The notes: generated by a model not told the origin, from the sequence alone. A stretch of 64,000 nt of DNA from JABDGM01 sp046349975 (GCA_046349975.1 JAXMBH010000011.1:1-64000), one strand, 5' to 3'; positions 9,018-17,863 are shown, numbered from the stretch's first letter. Numbers and translations are program-made.

Positions 9018-10115
9018 ATGACACAGCGTGTGTTCAATTTCTCGGCCGGTCCGGCCGTTCTGCCAGAGCCGGTTTTGGCTGAAGCTCAACGTGATCTCAT
9101 GGCGCTGCCCGGCGTAGGGGCGTCGATTCTAGAGATCAGCCACCGGAGTAAGACGTTCGAGAAGATCGTCGGCGAGGCAGAGGCGAACCTGCGGAAGCTG
9201 CTGAGTATTCCCGAAGACTACGCGGTGTTATTCCTGCAAGGCGGCGCGCGGCTCCAGTTCTCGATGATCCCGATGAACCTCATGGGGGGGGGCCGAAGGC
9301 TGTGCAATTACCTGGTGACTGGCTCGTGGAGCAAGTACGCGGCCCAGGAAGCCGTGAAGTTCGGCGAGTCGAAGGTCATTTGGGACGGCAAAGCCACGAA
9401 TTACGATCGGTTGCCGCCGAATTCTGATTTGAAGGTGGATCCCAAGGCGGCTTACTTGTACTACGCGTCGAACGAGACGATCCAGGGCGTGCAATTCAAA
9501 GATGAGCCGCAGGCGGGCGATGTGCCGCTGGTTTGCGATGCATCGAGCGACTTCCTGAGCCGGCCGGTTGACATCAGGAAGTACGGGATTCTGTACGCCT
9601 GTGCTCAGAAAAACGCCGGCCCCTCGGGCGTGACGATTGTCGTGATCCGCAAGGACCTGCTCTCGCGGAGCAGCGAGCAGTTGCCTGGCTACATGAACTT
9701 TCAGATCCATGCCGAAGCACAATCGCTATGGAACACGGCGCCGACATTCGCCATCTATATTGTCGGCCTCGTCGCGAAATGGCTTGTGAATGACATCGGC
9801 GGCCTCGCGAAGATGGAGGCGCTCAATCGCAGCAAGTCGAAGCTGTTGTACGATGTGATCGATTCCAGCGGCGGCTTCTATGCCGGGCATTCGCAGGCGG
9901 CGTTCCGGTCGATGATGAATGTATCGTTCCGGCTGCCGAGCGACGAGCTCACGGCGCAATTCGTGGAAGGTGCCAAGAAGGAAGGGATGACCGATCTGAA
10001 GGGGCACCGATCCGTCGGCGGCATTCGGGCGAGTGTGTACAACGCGATGCCCGTTGAGGGCGTCGAGAAGCTGCGCGATTACATGGTCGCGTTTCGCGAT
10101 GCGAATGCGAAGTAA
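9018..10115 (+). CDS. serC: phosphoserine aminotransferase
   Basis: A 365-residue class-V aminotransferase that converts 3-phosphohydroxypyruvate and glutamate to phosphoserine, step two of serine synthesis. The N-terminus VFNFSAGPAVLPEPVL is diagnostic. The PLP lysine lies in YACAQKNAGPSG, and the C-terminal HRSVGGIRASVYNAMP is the phosphate-binding signature. The length equals the E. coli enzyme type (about 360). A TACAAT at 8971-8976 could be a -10 box, but I see no convincing -35. The next gene is serA, 123 bp downstream on the same strand, so two steps of one pathway are probably co-transcribed. Confidence 0.97.
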   Translation: MTQRVFNFSAGPAVLPEPVLAEAQRDLMALPGVGASILEISHRSKTFEKIVGEAEANLRKLLSIPEDYAVLFLQGGARLQFSMIPMNLMGGGRRLCNYLVTGSWSKYAAQEAVKFGESKVIWDGKATNYDRLPPNSDLKVDPKAAYLYYASNETIQGVQFKDEPQAGDVPLVCDASSDFLSRPVDIRKYGILYACAQKNAGPSGVTIVVIRKDLLSRSSEQLPGYMNFQIHAEAQSLWNTAPTFAIYIVGLVAKWLVNDIGGLAKMEALNRSKSKLLYDVIDSSGGFYAGHSQAAFRSMMNVSFRLPSDELTAQFVEGAKKEGMTDLKGHRSVGGIRASVYNAMPVEGVEKLRDYMVAFRDANAK

Positions 10116-10238
10116 AGCGCGGCGGCAGGACCGCAATGTCCTTGGCAGATGACTTGGGGGTTAGCCCCCGAGGCGAAGGTTGTGCCGCGCGGTCGGGATC
10201 ATACAATCAAGGAATATTTGACGCGAAAGCGAAGTGAT

Positions 10239-11861
10239 ATGGCTCGAATTATTGTATTGGACACATTGGCGCCTGAGGGATTGGCATTGTTGGACGCCGC
10301 CCAAGGGATTGAGTATGAGGTTCGCACTGGGCTGAAGGGCGACGCGCTGCGCGAGGCGCTGACACAGTACGAAGGCGCGATCTGCCGCAGTGGCGTAAAA
10401 ATTACGGCCGAGGCGCTGGAGGGCAATCGCCGCCTCAAGGCGATCGTGCGGGCTGGGGTTGGGACGGACAATATTGATAAGGAAGCGGCGACGAAGCACG
10501 GCATCGTCGTGATGAACACGCCGGGCGGAAACACGCTGAGCACGGCGGAGCATGCAATTGCGCTTATGCTCGCGCTTTCGCGGAACATTGCGCCGGCGTA
10601 TCAGAGCCTGATGAGCGGCAAGTGGGATCGCAACAAGTACATGGGCACGCAGGTGGCCGGAAAAACGCTGGGCATCGTCGGGCTCGGTCGGATCGGTGTC
10701 GCCGTGGCGAAACGGGCGCGGGCGCTGGAGATGAACGTGCTCGGGTACGATCCGTTCCTGTCGCGCGATCGGGCCAAGGAGCTCGGCATCGAGCCAGTGG
10801 AAACGGTCGAGGCCATGCTGCCGCGAATCGACTATCTCACGGTGCACACGCCGCTGACGGATGAGACTCGCGGCCTCATCAGCACGGCACAGATCGAGAA
10901 GATGAAGCCCGGAGTGCGGCTCGTCAATGCGGCGCGGGGTGGTATCTATGATGAGGCCGCGCTTGTCGAAGGCCTGAAATCGGGCAAGTTGGGCGGCGTA
11001 GCGCTCGACGTGTATTCCACAGAGCCTTGTACCGACAGCCCGCTGTTTGGTCTGCCAGGAGTCGTCTGTACGCCGCACCTGGGGGCGAGCACGGAAGAGG
11101 CCCAGACGCAGGTGGCCGTGGAGGCCGTCGAGCTGCTCGTGGCTTATCTCACGACGGGCGCGATTCGCCATGCGGTGAATGTGGCATCCCTCGATCCCCA
11201 GACGCTGGCCTCGCTTCGCGGCTACTTAGATGTTGCCTACCGACTAGGTGTTTTGCTTGCGGGACTAGAATCGGGCGGCCTGCGTGCGTGCCGAATTTTA
11301 TACAAAGGCGAGATTGCCGAAAAAGAAACGAAGATTCTCACCGCCGTGTTCGCAGCAGGGCTGTTGCAAGGCGCGCTCGATCAGGAAGTAAACCTGGTGA
11401 ATGCCGAAGTGTTGCTCAAGCAGCGCGGCATCAAGCTCACGGAGGAATCGCGGACGGATATGGGATCGTTCCGGTCGTCGATGACGGCGGAAGTGACGTA
11501 CGATCAGGGCGTGCACCGCGCGGCCGGCACGATCTTTGGGCAACATATGCCGCGGCTCGTGGCGCTCGATGATCGACGTTTGGAAGCGTATTTGGATGGC
11601 CGCCTACTCGTGTTTCGGCATCACGACGTGCCGGGAATTATTGGGGCGGTGGGCACGATCTTTGGCCGGCACAATGTGAATATCGCCCAGATGGCCGTCG
11701 GACGCGATGCGCCCGGCGGCGAGGCGGTGGGCGTGTTAAATCTGGATTCGGAGCCGTCGGCTGAGGCCCTCAATGAAGTGCGGCGGTTGCCGGCGATCAC
11801 ATCGGCGATTGTCGTCCGCCTGCCCCAAGCGGGGCAGTTGCCACGATGGCTGCAGGGTTAG
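10239..11861 (+). CDS. serA: D-3-phosphoglycerate dehydrogenase, ACT-domain type
   Basis: About 540 residues. I chose the ATG at 10239 (MARIIVLD), since the family starts directly with this strand; the open frame extends 30 codons upstream with a non-family sequence. The NAD-binding Rossmann motif is GLGRIG. The catalytic Arg lies in NAARGGIYDE and the His in CTPHLGASTEEAQ. After residue about 320 come the allosteric substrate-binding domain and a C-terminal ACT domain (about 465-535, FRHHDVPGIIGAVGTIFGRHNVNIAQM), the serine-sensing module of long-form SerA. It catalyses the first step of serine biosynthesis. It follows serC, giving a compact ser locus. Confidence 0.96.
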   Translation: MARIIVLDTLAPEGLALLDAAQGIEYEVRTGLKGDALREALTQYEGAICRSGVKITAEALEGNRRLKAIVRAGVGTDNIDKEAATKHGIVVMNTPGGNTLSTAEHAIALMLALSRNIAPAYQSLMSGKWDRNKYMGTQVAGKTLGIVGLGRIGVAVAKRARALEMNVLGYDPFLSRDRAKELGIEPVETVEAMLPRIDYLTVHTPLTDETRGLISTAQIEKMKPGVRLVNAARGGIYDEAALVEGLKSGKLGGVALDVYSTEPCTDSPLFGLPGVVCTPHLGASTEEAQTQVAVEAVELLVAYLTTGAIRHAVNVASLDPQTLASLRGYLDVAYRLGVLLAGLESGGLRACRILYKGEIAEKETKILTAVFAAGLLQGALDQEVNLVNAEVLLKQRGIKLTEESRTDMGSFRSSMTAEVTYDQGVHRAAGTIFGQHMPRLVALDDRRLEAYLDGRLLVFRHHDVPGIIGAVGTIFGRHNVNIAQMAVGRDAPGGEAVGVLNLDSEPSAEALNEVRRLPAITSAIVVRLPQAGQLPRWLQG

Positions 11862-12199
11862 ATGGGGAAATGCGTGGAACGGCGTCGGTAATACTCGAAT
11901 CGCCGATTTGATAAGCCACATAAACGTTAACGGCTGCACGATGGCCAATTTTCGCGATGATTGGCGAGCGCTTTTGCGGGCGAGCACTCGGGCCGTCGAC
12001 CTTTTTCTGCCTTTTTCTTTACAGATTTGCTTATCGTGGAGTCGCTGCGGACCGATACACGGGCTGCCGATTGCCGAGCGGAACAGCAAAAAATAGTTGT
12101 CAAACTTTTTTGGCCGCGCAACGAAACGGTGCTATTTTTGAGAGTCGTCAGGCCCTCCCTGGGAAACCCGCCGCTACCTTCCTGCCGGAACGAGAAGTC
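11862..12199. other. intergenic region serA-BON gene
   Basis: A 338-bp stretch with no convincing gene. It contains two T-rich runs (around 12001-12020 and 12100-12110) that could belong to terminators or to a promoter for the BON-domain gene. I found no strong hairpin followed by a T-tract and no good paired -35/-10 boxes. The small frames here have poor protein-like composition. Confidence 0.3.
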
Positions 12200-12427
12200 A
12201 TGAGCACCGCCATCCTCTCCCGCCCGTTGTTTGACCGGATCCGCGACGCCCTCACCACGTGCCCGTACGTGCCGAGTCAAAACGTAAATGTTGAGACGGC
12301 TGATGGCCGCGTCGTGTTGAAAGGAAGCGTGACGACATTCTTCCAAAAGCAAATGGCTCAAGAGACGATTCGCCGGGTCGACGGCGTGGAGCAGATTGAG
12401 AATCTGCTGCAAGTGAATTGGGCCTAA
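12200..12427 (+). CDS. BON-domain protein
   Basis: A 75-residue protein consisting of a single BON domain. It starts at ATG 12200, preceded by a purine-rich GGAACGAGAAG. The longer open frame upstream is not protein-like. The domain shows the family pattern: an amphipathic helix (FDRIRDALTT), a strand with VETADGRVVLKGSV, a second helix (QKQMAQETIRRVDGVEQI) and the final strand ENLLQVNW. BON domains are thought to bind phospholipids or attach proteins to membranes; usual members have a signal peptide, which this one lacks. The role here is unknown. It stands alone between serA and the convergent phosphatase gene. Confidence 0.7.
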   Translation: MSTAILSRPLFDRIRDALTTCPYVPSQNVNVETADGRVVLKGSVTTFFQKQMAQETIRRVDGVEQIENLLQVNWA

Positions 12428-12594
12428 TTCGCAAAGCCACGGACATGGACGACATCTGGCGATGAGGGAAGTGCCGAATCAAGCGTCGGTTCGACTGCGG
12501 TAAGATCGTGGGAATTATCTGGCCGCGACATGCCGTAGCCACAAGATAAACTGCGGGAATTTCTGTGCGGGCGAGGTGGCAAAATCCTGCAGAA

Positions 12595-14277
12595 TCACTC
12601 CACACGGCCGAAGCAGACCAAGCACATGTCATCGCTTTGATCGAAACCGTCGACGAATTTGCTGACGTCTTCCAGGATGTGCTTGCCGAAATCGACGACG
12701 CTCACAGCCGGACAGGCCAACTGCTTCTTCAATCGCTCAATGCCGTAAAGCTCGCGCTCATTGTTCATGGCTTCACTGAAGCCATCGGTAAAGATTGTGA
12801 AGACGTCGCCAGGCTCGACGCGATGCATGGATGATTCGTACCCGTAGCCCTGGGCGACACCGAGCGGCAACCCAGCGGCTTCTTCGCCGATCTCCGCAAC
12901 ACTGCCATCGCGATGGCGCTGTAGCGGCGCCATGTGCCCGGCATTGACGACCGTGAGTTCTCCGGAAGCGGGATTGAGCACGGCGACGAGCATCGTCACG
13001 AATCGATCGGACCAATCATGGCGGGCAAACGCTTCATTGATCTGTTGAACGGCTTTCGCTGTATCGGTTTCGCTCGCAAGCGAAAAGCGGACGTCGGCCG
13101 AGAGGCGGGCCATAAGCAGCGCGGCGGGAACGCCTTTGCCGGCCACGTCGCCCACGATCACCGCGACGCGGCCGCCGGGCAACTGAACATAATCGTAATA
13201 GTCACCCCCGACTTGACGGGCCGCCTGATAGTAATCGAAGAAGAAATAGCCAGGCACTTGCGGCGGGCGACTGGGAAGCAGCGTCCGCTGCATGCGGCGG
13301 GCGAGTTCCAGGTCGCGCTGTAGCGCGCGCTGGGCCATGACCTGCTCGTGCATCTTCGCGTTATCGATCGCAATCGCCGCTTGGCTGGCGACACTCGCTA
13401 GAACTTCCAGGTCTTGATCGTTGAAACGAGCCCGCTGGTTGAGGGTGTCAATCTGAATGACGCCCGTCGGCTGGCCATCGAGGCCGATCATCGGGGCGCA
13501 AATCATCGAGCGTATCGAAAAATCGGCAATGCTCTGCGCCATGCCGAAGCGTTCATCGCTGGCAGCGTCGGCAGATAGAATCGCCTTCTTCGATTTCATC
13601 GCCTCCTCGACAATTGTGCGGCTGATTCGCATGCGATCTTCGCCGCCGGCGCGGCGGGCCTTGTCGGCGACCACCACCGGCGGACCGTCGGCCTTCGGCC
13701 GCATCACGACGAAGCCGCGATCGGCCTGCACGAAAATCTTGAAGAGGCTATCGAGCAACTTCGGGAGAATCTCTTCAACCGAGAGCGTTTGGGCGAGCGC
13801 GTTTGAGATTTCCATGAGCGCCGCGAGCTTCACCTCTGGTTTTGCTGAGAGTCCCCAACTCGCCGAGCCGCCGCTGACATCAAACGTGGCCATCACATTC
13901 GTGCGACCAGGCAGCGTGCGATCGTCGACGAGCTCAGCGATGCTTGACTCTTCGAGGTTTCGCATCGGGTCGAGCATGCCAGTGCCGTGACCCGTGTAGA
14001 AACGGAATTCCTGGTCGCAAATGACAAGGCGATCGCCGTCGCCAAGCAGCGCGCGGTCGGTCACTCGCTGCTCGTTGAGGAGGGTGCCGTTGCGGCTTTG
14101 CAGGTCTTCGACGAAGAACTGGCCACGTTCGCGGACGATTTGGGCGTGGCGACGGCTGACGGCGGGCGCATCGAGCGGGATATCGCAATCAGCACTGCGA
14201 CCGATGACGGCCTTATCGTTATCCAGCTCAAAACGAGTGCCAGGTGCGGACCCTTTGACCAGCTCTAGAATCGCCAT
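12595..14277 (-). CDS. FHA-GAF-PP2C (RsbU/SpoIIE-type) serine phosphatase
   Basis: About 560 residues from the ATG complementary to 14275-14277. An N-terminal FHA domain (about 1-95) has GRSADCDI, SRRHAQ and NGTLLNE, the phosphothreonine-binding signature. A GAF domain follows (about 145-315), then a linker helix (RDLELARRMQRTLLPSRPP) typical of RsbU-type enzymes. The C-terminal PP2C-like domain carries GGDYYDY, IVGDVAGKGVPAALLMA, NAGHMAPL and FTDGFSEAMN, with the metal-binding Asp residues present. Such proteins dephosphorylate anti-anti-sigma factors in partner-switching pathways. No anti-sigma or STAS gene is adjacent, so the target is unknown. It is convergent with the BON gene. Confidence 0.9.
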   Translation of the reverse strand: MAILELVKGSAPGTRFELDNDKAVIGRSADCDIPLDAPAVSRRHAQIVRERGQFFVEDLQSRNGTLLNEQRVTDRALLGDGDRLVICDQEFRFYTGHGTGMLDPMRNLEESSIAELVDDRTLPGRTNVMATFDVSGGSASWGLSAKPEVKLAALMEISNALAQTLSVEEILPKLLDSLFKIFVQADRGFVVMRPKADGPPVVVADKARRAGGEDRMRISRTIVEEAMKSKKAILSADAASDERFGMAQSIADFSIRSMICAPMIGLDGQPTGVIQIDTLNQRARFNDQDLEVLASVASQAAIAIDNAKMHEQVMAQRALQRDLELARRMQRTLLPSRPPQVPGYFFFDYYQAARQVGGDYYDYVQLPGGRVAVIVGDVAGKGVPAALLMARLSADVRFSLASETDTAKAVQQINEAFARHDWSDRFVTMLVAVLNPASGELTVVNAGHMAPLQRHRDGSVAEIGEEAAGLPLGVAQGYGYESSMHRVEPGDVFTIFTDGFSEAMNNERELYGIERLKKQLACPAVSVVDFGKHILEDVSKFVDGFDQSDDMCLVCFGRVE

Positions 14278-14633
14278 GGGAATGCCGCCCGATCGAACTG
14301 AGGCAAATACAGTAGGCGTGCCGCGGCCAAGTGCGTCCCGGTCCACGCGCACCTGCGATTCCGAACGAATCCATGCGGAACGAAAGAACGTTAGATCCGC
14401 TATTCTAGGCGGATTTTTGTTGGGGCGTCAACTATTGGTCCTACTAACGGGGACAATTGTCGAGGTAAAGCTGTGGAAATTTCGGGCCGCTAGTTCGCTT
14501 GGAATTACCTCGAACCGGTGGCCGGTATTGACCGCGAAACTCGCGCGGCGTACCGTAGCGCATTGCGTTCCTGAGGCATTGCCCACACGTTGCAGCACTA
14601 GGGCAGTCGATCGCCCGGCCGCCCACCTGCCAC
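14278..14633. other. intergenic region upstream of tRNA-Gln
   Basis: A 356-bp stretch between the divergent start of the FHA phosphatase gene and the tRNA. It must contain the tRNA promoter. A TTGCCC at about 14579 and a downstream TAG-containing box are possible elements, but neither is strong. No gene is visible. Confidence 0.3.
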
Positions 14634-14704
14634 TGGGGAATAGTGTAACGGCAGCACGAAAGATTCTGACTCTTTTAGTCTAGGTTCAAATCCTAGTTCC
14701 CCAG
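14634..14704 (+). tRNA. tRNA-Gln(CTG)
   Basis: A 71-nt tRNA that folds by eye into a full cloverleaf. The acceptor stem is TGGGGAA (14634-14640) with TTCCCCA (14697-14703). The D stem is GTGT/GCAC with a 7-nt loop. The anticodon stem is AAAGA/TCTTT with loop TTCTGAC, giving anticodon CTG at 14666-14668. The T arm is CTAGG/CCTAG with loop TTCAAAT. The discriminator is G and CCA is not encoded. The 3' half, from the first base of the anticodon loop onwards, is the left copy of a 43-bp repeat that bounds the integrative element, so this tRNA was regenerated by the insertion. Confidence 0.93.
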
Positions 14705-14706
14705 CT
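14664..14706 (+). repeat. attL: left 43-bp direct repeat (tRNA-Gln 3' half)
   Basis: Identical base for base to 25807-25849. It starts at the first base of the anticodon loop and ends two bases past the discriminator. The flanking bases differ on both sides, so the identity block is exactly 43 bp. The integrase stop codon (TTA at 14706-14708) abuts it. Confidence 0.93.
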
Positions 14707-15884
14707 TAGTTTTTGACGCTCTCACGCTCATTGGTACCTGAAATGGTACCTTCCTTTTTGATGGCAGCATACAACACATCGGCCGTCGCTTCGGCTTCTC
14801 TACCGACGTAGAACTTCATCGTGGTGCTGATGTCTTCATGCCGCATCAGTTGCATGAGAATCTGCGGCATCACCCTTGCTGCCCACCGCTGCCCGAACGC
14901 CCGGCGTAGGTCATGAGCGCTCGCGGTCTTCCCGGTGTCGGCATTCACCTTGACGCCCGCCTTCTTACCGATGGCGCTAATCACGCTCGATACCTGAATC
15001 AACCGTATCTCGCCTTCGTAGCGTTTGCGGCGACGGGTGAGATGGAACACGGCCCCCGTGCGTTCCTCCTCGGGAGTCGCCATCAAGAATTCTGCGAACT
15101 CGGGAGCCATCGGCAGCACACGATCCCGATTGCCTTTGTCCAGGTCGGCTGGAATGCGAAGCATTGGGCGCTTACCGCTCATGTCCACTTCCAAGCATTT
15201 GCCGGCAGGGCAATCGTCACGACTCCAGTACAACGCAATGGCTTCACTCAGGCGGAGCCCCGAGAACCACAGCCCATTGATAAGCCGCTTCCACGATGGG
15301 GCAGCGTCAACGCCTACCACGGCTTCCGCGGCGTCTAGCATCCGTTCGTACTCTTCTGTGGTGATTGGCCGCCCTTTCATCGTGGTAGCGCGTCGCACCC
15401 GGTGCTGTCGCGGCAGCTTTGGCATGGATGCGAGATAGCCCCATTCGACGGCATACGATAGCGACGCCCGCAAGTGTGCCAGGTGGCTGGCAATCGTCGA
15501 TTCCTTCAAACCGGCCTTGCGAAGTTTCTTGACGTAGACGCTTAGCCGCTCGGGCGTAATGTCTCGCACTCGCTCGGGGTTAATGTGCTCTTCGATGGCA
15601 TCGAAGATACCTTCAATGCGAATCTGCGTGCCATCGGCCAGCCCGCTCGCGACTTCGGAGAGATACTTTTTGGTGAACTCTTCCCATGTAACTCGTGAAG
15701 GCGCTTTGTAGCGTCCGTTGTGCAGGTCGTCTTCCCACTTCGCGGCCTCCTTCAACGCCTCCTTCTCGTTGTCGGTTCCGGTGGAGCGTTGCACCTGACG
15801 CCCGGTGTACGGGTCAACGTACCGCATTACCAGATTCTTGCGGTCGGGATACTTCACTACATGCACTTTAATTTCGTCGCTCAT
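14706..15884 (-). CDS. int: tyrosine recombinase (integrase)
   Basis: About 392 residues, starting at the ATG complementary to 15882-15884 and preceded on its strand by a GAGGA Shine-Dalgarno sequence; the open frame upstream of it is not protein-like. Residues 1-60 are a small N-terminal DNA-binding region, about 65-160 a SAM-like core-binding domain, and about 185-380 the catalytic domain. Visible catalytic residues are Arg in SGLRLSEAI, His and Arg in SAHDLRRAFG, His in LMRHEDIS and the Tyr in MKFYVG. It should catalyse site-specific integration and excision at tRNA-Gln. Its stop codon overlaps the attachment repeat by one base, the usual arrangement for tRNA-targeting islands. The 3' end of the gene contains a double GGTACC motif also found at the other end of the element. 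Confidence 0.93.
   Translation of the reverse strand: MSDEIKVHVVKYPDRKNLVMRYVDPYTGRQVQRSTGTDNEKEALKEAAKWEDDLHNGRYKAPSRVTWEEFTKKYLSEVASGLADGTQIRIEGIFDAIEEHINPERVRDITPERLSVYVKKLRKAGLKESTIASHLAHLRASLSYAVEWGYLASMPKLPRQHRVRRATTMKGRPITTEEYERMLDAAEAVVGVDAAPSWKRLINGLWFSGLRLSEAIALYWSRDDCPAGKCLEVDMSGKRPMLRIPADLDKGNRDRVLPMAPEFAEFLMATPEEERTGAVFHLTRRRKRYEGEIRLIQVSSVISAIGKKAGVKVNADTGKTASAHDLRRAFGQRWAARVMPQILMQLMRHEDISTTMKFYVGREAEATADVLYAAIKKEGTISGTNERESVKN
14732..14750. promoter_or_regulatory. candidate left arm-type integrase site
   Basis: The 19-bp sequence TGGTACCTGaaaTGGTACC holds two GGTACC palindromes 12 bp apart. It matches the right-end copy at 25682-25700 at 17 of 19 bases, in the same orientation. 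It lies 26 bp inside attL, within the 3' coding end of int. Tyrosine integrases of this type bind such paired arm sites; that role is inferred. Confidence 0.4.
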
Positions 15885-15948
15885 CGTGTCCTCGCTATTG
15901 ATTGCGGGCCCGGCGCTGCCCCACGCCGGTTCCCGCCATGATTGTGGT

Positions 15949-16329
15949 TTATGCCGTCTTCGCTTCACGCGCGAACTTGCGAGCCGCCATGCCGGCCAAA
16001 ACAACACGCTCGCGTTCGGTCAGCAGGTCGCGGTATGCGGCCTCAACGTGTGCAATCGCCTTCGCAGCCAAGTGTGGCGCTACCTTCGCCACTTCATGCA
16101 AGATGTCGCGTGCCGTTTCGAGGCTGAGGAATTGCACGTTGTTGATGTCGTGCGGCCGCATCGGCTTGGCCTTCGGTGCCGAGCGGAATTCGCGCTGCGG
16201 TGGCACCGGCGCTAATGGGTGACGTTCGTAGTTGCCGTCCACGTTGTGCAGCCCCATCTCACGGGCAATGCGTTCCGAGTGGGCAGCAATGCGGGCTTCG
16301 CGGTCGAGGTCGAGAGTAGCTGTAGCCAT
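15949..16329 (-). CDS. hypothetical protein of the integrative element
   Basis: A 126-residue, mostly helical, charged protein I do not recognise. Residues 1-25 are acidic/basic helix, 40-65 is Pro-rich (LAPVPPQREFRSAPKAKPMRP), and 70-120 are two amphipathic helices (LETARDILHEVAKVAPHLAAKAIAHVEAAYRDLL, then TERERVVLAGMAARKFARE). There is no signal peptide or transmembrane segment. It lies directly upstream of int on the same strand, 64 bp apart, and downstream of the inverted-repeat element at 16421-16534, so it may be co-transcribed with int. Its place between the structural block and int would fit a regulatory or directionality role, but there is no direct evidence. Confidence 0.6.
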   Translation of the reverse strand: MATATLDLDREARIAAHSERIAREMGLHNVDGNYERHPLAPVPPQREFRSAPKAKPMRPHDINNVQFLSLETARDILHEVAKVAPHLAAKAIAHVEAAYRDLLTERERVVLAGMAARKFAREAKTA

Positions 16330-16755
16330 CTGTGGCTAATCCCTTTCCTGCGCACACCGGCTGAAAAGGTGCCGGCCCCACGGGCGAGCCGGCGGACAAT
16401 CCGATGCGCGCATACAAAAAGCCAGTAGGCCCGACAACTCGGTTTGCAAGGCGTAGAGACGCCCGCGCGTACATTGCTCCCCGGCTTCCCGGATCAATGC
16501 TTTTGCACGCGCCCAAGCTGTCGGGCCTACTGGCCCTGATGACACTTAACACCAGATTGTCCTCTACGGGTTGCAAAGCCCGGTCGGTTTCAAGCTTACA
16601 TGATGAAAGTTTGATTCCAACGCGGGTTATTCTTGCCTCTCGCCGCTCATTCTGTCAATCTCAGCACAATTCCTTGTGGTCCCCCGAAAAACAATCGCAC
16701 CAGATGCCCCAGGAATTGCGCCGAGGGGTTGGGTCGATGGTTGATATCTCTGGTG
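16330..16755. other. non-coding stretch with nested inverted repeats
   Basis: A 426-bp stretch without a plausible gene. It holds the nested inverted-repeat element at 16421-16534 (separate entry) and a second hairpin at 16567-16582 with a 6-bp stem closed by a GCAA tetraloop on the plus strand. The rest shows no clear signal. It lies between the structural-type genes and the two integration-proximal genes, all leftward, so any leftward transcript passes through it. Confidence 0.5.
16421..16534 (-). ncRNA. candidate structured RNA / long terminator-like element
   Basis: A perfect 16-bp inverted repeat (GCCAGTAGGCCCGACA at 16421-16436 and its complement at 16519-16534) encloses 82 nt with more stems: GGCGT/ACGCC (16450-16463, 4-nt loop), GCGCGT/ACGCGC (16465-16470 with 16507-16512), inside it CATTG/CAATG (16472-16476 with 16495-16499) and CCGG/CCGG (16481-16492). 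Together these form a closed multi-branched fold. On the minus strand the outer stem is followed at once by TTTTTG, like an intrinsic terminator, which favours leftward transcription. Each outer arm can also fold on itself (GGGCC-4 nt-GGCCC), allowing alternative structures. It could be a small RNA, a terminator, or a protein-binding DNA site. I do not recognise a known RNA class. Confidence 0.4.
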
Positions 16756-17010
16756 CTAGCCTTCGTCATGCGGGCTCTCACCGCGCCGCCACCAGTCCGC
16801 CGGGTCAATGGTGTCCGTCTCAACGATCCGCCGATGCACCTCCGCAGCGCGCTTACCGACGTCACCGCAGATGCGGGTGATGTCCTGTTGAATCTCGCGG
16901 CCCGCGGCAATCCATTCGCCCACGCGCTCATTGATGGCGCGCAACTGTTCCAACTCGGCTTCGCAGGCGGCCTTGAATTGGTCGGCTAGGTCGCGGTCGT
17001 CGTCGCTCAT
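16756..17010 (-). CDS. small hypothetical protein of the element
   Basis: An 84-residue acidic, helical protein (MSDDDRDLADQFKAACEAE, then a long predicted helix to about residue 60) ending in a Trp-containing tail (DPADWWRRGE). It starts 2 bp after the stop of the preceding tail-like gene on the same strand, so the two are translationally linked. It is the last gene of the structural-type block. No motif points to a function; a small tail or head accessory protein is a guess from position. Confidence 0.6.
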   Translation of the reverse strand: MSDDDRDLADQFKAACEAELEQLRAINERVGEWIAAGREIQQDITRICGDVGKRAAEVHRRIVETDTIDPADWWRRGESPHDEG

Positions 17011-17012
17011 CG

Positions 17013-17849
17013 TTAGACCCCGGTAAACAGGTTCCAGCCGAACACTTGGCCGAAATCGCTTTGGTCGTACACTCGCTCAACGTGCGCAAAGAGTGGTTGC
17101 GTTCCAGGGTGGCCGTCGACTACCTCATCCTTGAACTCAAACCACAAGTAATCCCAGCCCGCCTTGTCGACCCCGGTAATGTCCCCAAATGTCAATCCGC
17201 TTGCGTTCTGGCTGGCCTCGAAGTCGTAGCGAACCGTGCTCTCTACGTCGGTGCCGTCATCACCGGTCGCACCGCGAAACAACAGCTCGCCGGGTTCGAA
17301 CGACAAGAACCGCTGGCTGTTCGTGGTTCCAGTAATAGCCGCCAGCTTTTTAACATAGGCCAACGTCACCTGCCCGGATGCGAATTTGAACATGAGCGAA
17401 AACTTGAGGTACGGAATCACAACGTCCGTACCTTCCACGTGGCCGTCCTGGCTGACGTTAATTGCTCCCTTGTGAAAGTTGCTCTCAGGGCCATCGAATC
17501 CACCGTAGCTACGCACGTGTTTCTTCGCGACCCGAACATGAGTCGTGCCGCCCGACGTATCGAAATTGAACGTCACCTTGCCAATCGGCATGGTGCCTCT
17601 GCCCAATTTCGCATAGCTCACCTCCACCCGGTACAACTGAAAGCCTTCCGGGTGGAGCCGAACTTGGTTGCGATAGAGAACGCCGGTCGGCCGCACTACC
17701 GTGACGGGAGTGTTTGCGATTGCGTACTGATGGACGATAAAGTCATCCTGCTCGCCAGCCGCTTTGTAGATGAGCATGTGCGAAGCGGAATCAGCCGTAC
17801 CAGACACTTGGTCGCGTGACGCAGGATCTTCTGTAAACGTGAATGCCAT
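17013..17849 (-). CDS. phage-structural-like protein, probably tail
   Basis: A 278-residue, beta-rich protein I do not recognise by sequence. It has many alternating strands (VRLHPEGFQLYRVEVSYAKLG, KVTFNFDTSGGTTHVRVAK) and few helices, as in phage tail tube, distal tail or adaptor proteins. It starts 14 bp after the stop of the tape measure gene on the same strand, where phages usually place distal tail protein genes. There is no signal peptide, transmembrane helix or enzyme motif. The tail assignment rests on gene order and beta-rich composition. Confidence 0.6.
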   Translation of the reverse strand: MAFTFTEDPASRDQVSGTADSASHMLIYKAAGEQDDFIVHQYAIANTPVTVVRPTGVLYRNQVRLHPEGFQLYRVEVSYAKLGRGTMPIGKVTFNFDTSGGTTHVRVAKKHVRSYGGFDGPESNFHKGAINVSQDGHVEGTDVVIPYLKFSLMFKFASGQVTLAYVKKLAAITGTTNSQRFLSFEPGELLFRGATGDDGTDVESTVRYDFEASQNASGLTFGDITGVDKAGWDYLWFEFKDEVVDGHPGTQPLFAHVERVYDQSDFGQVFGWNLFTGV

Positions 17850-17863
17850 TGATATGTGCCTTG

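Noticed and set aside
16536..16542. CTGATGA next to the structured element, like a hammerhead ribozyme core
   Set aside because: No stem II with the required closing pair and GAAA partner can be drawn; the nearest GAAA does not close a hairpin. Probably chance.
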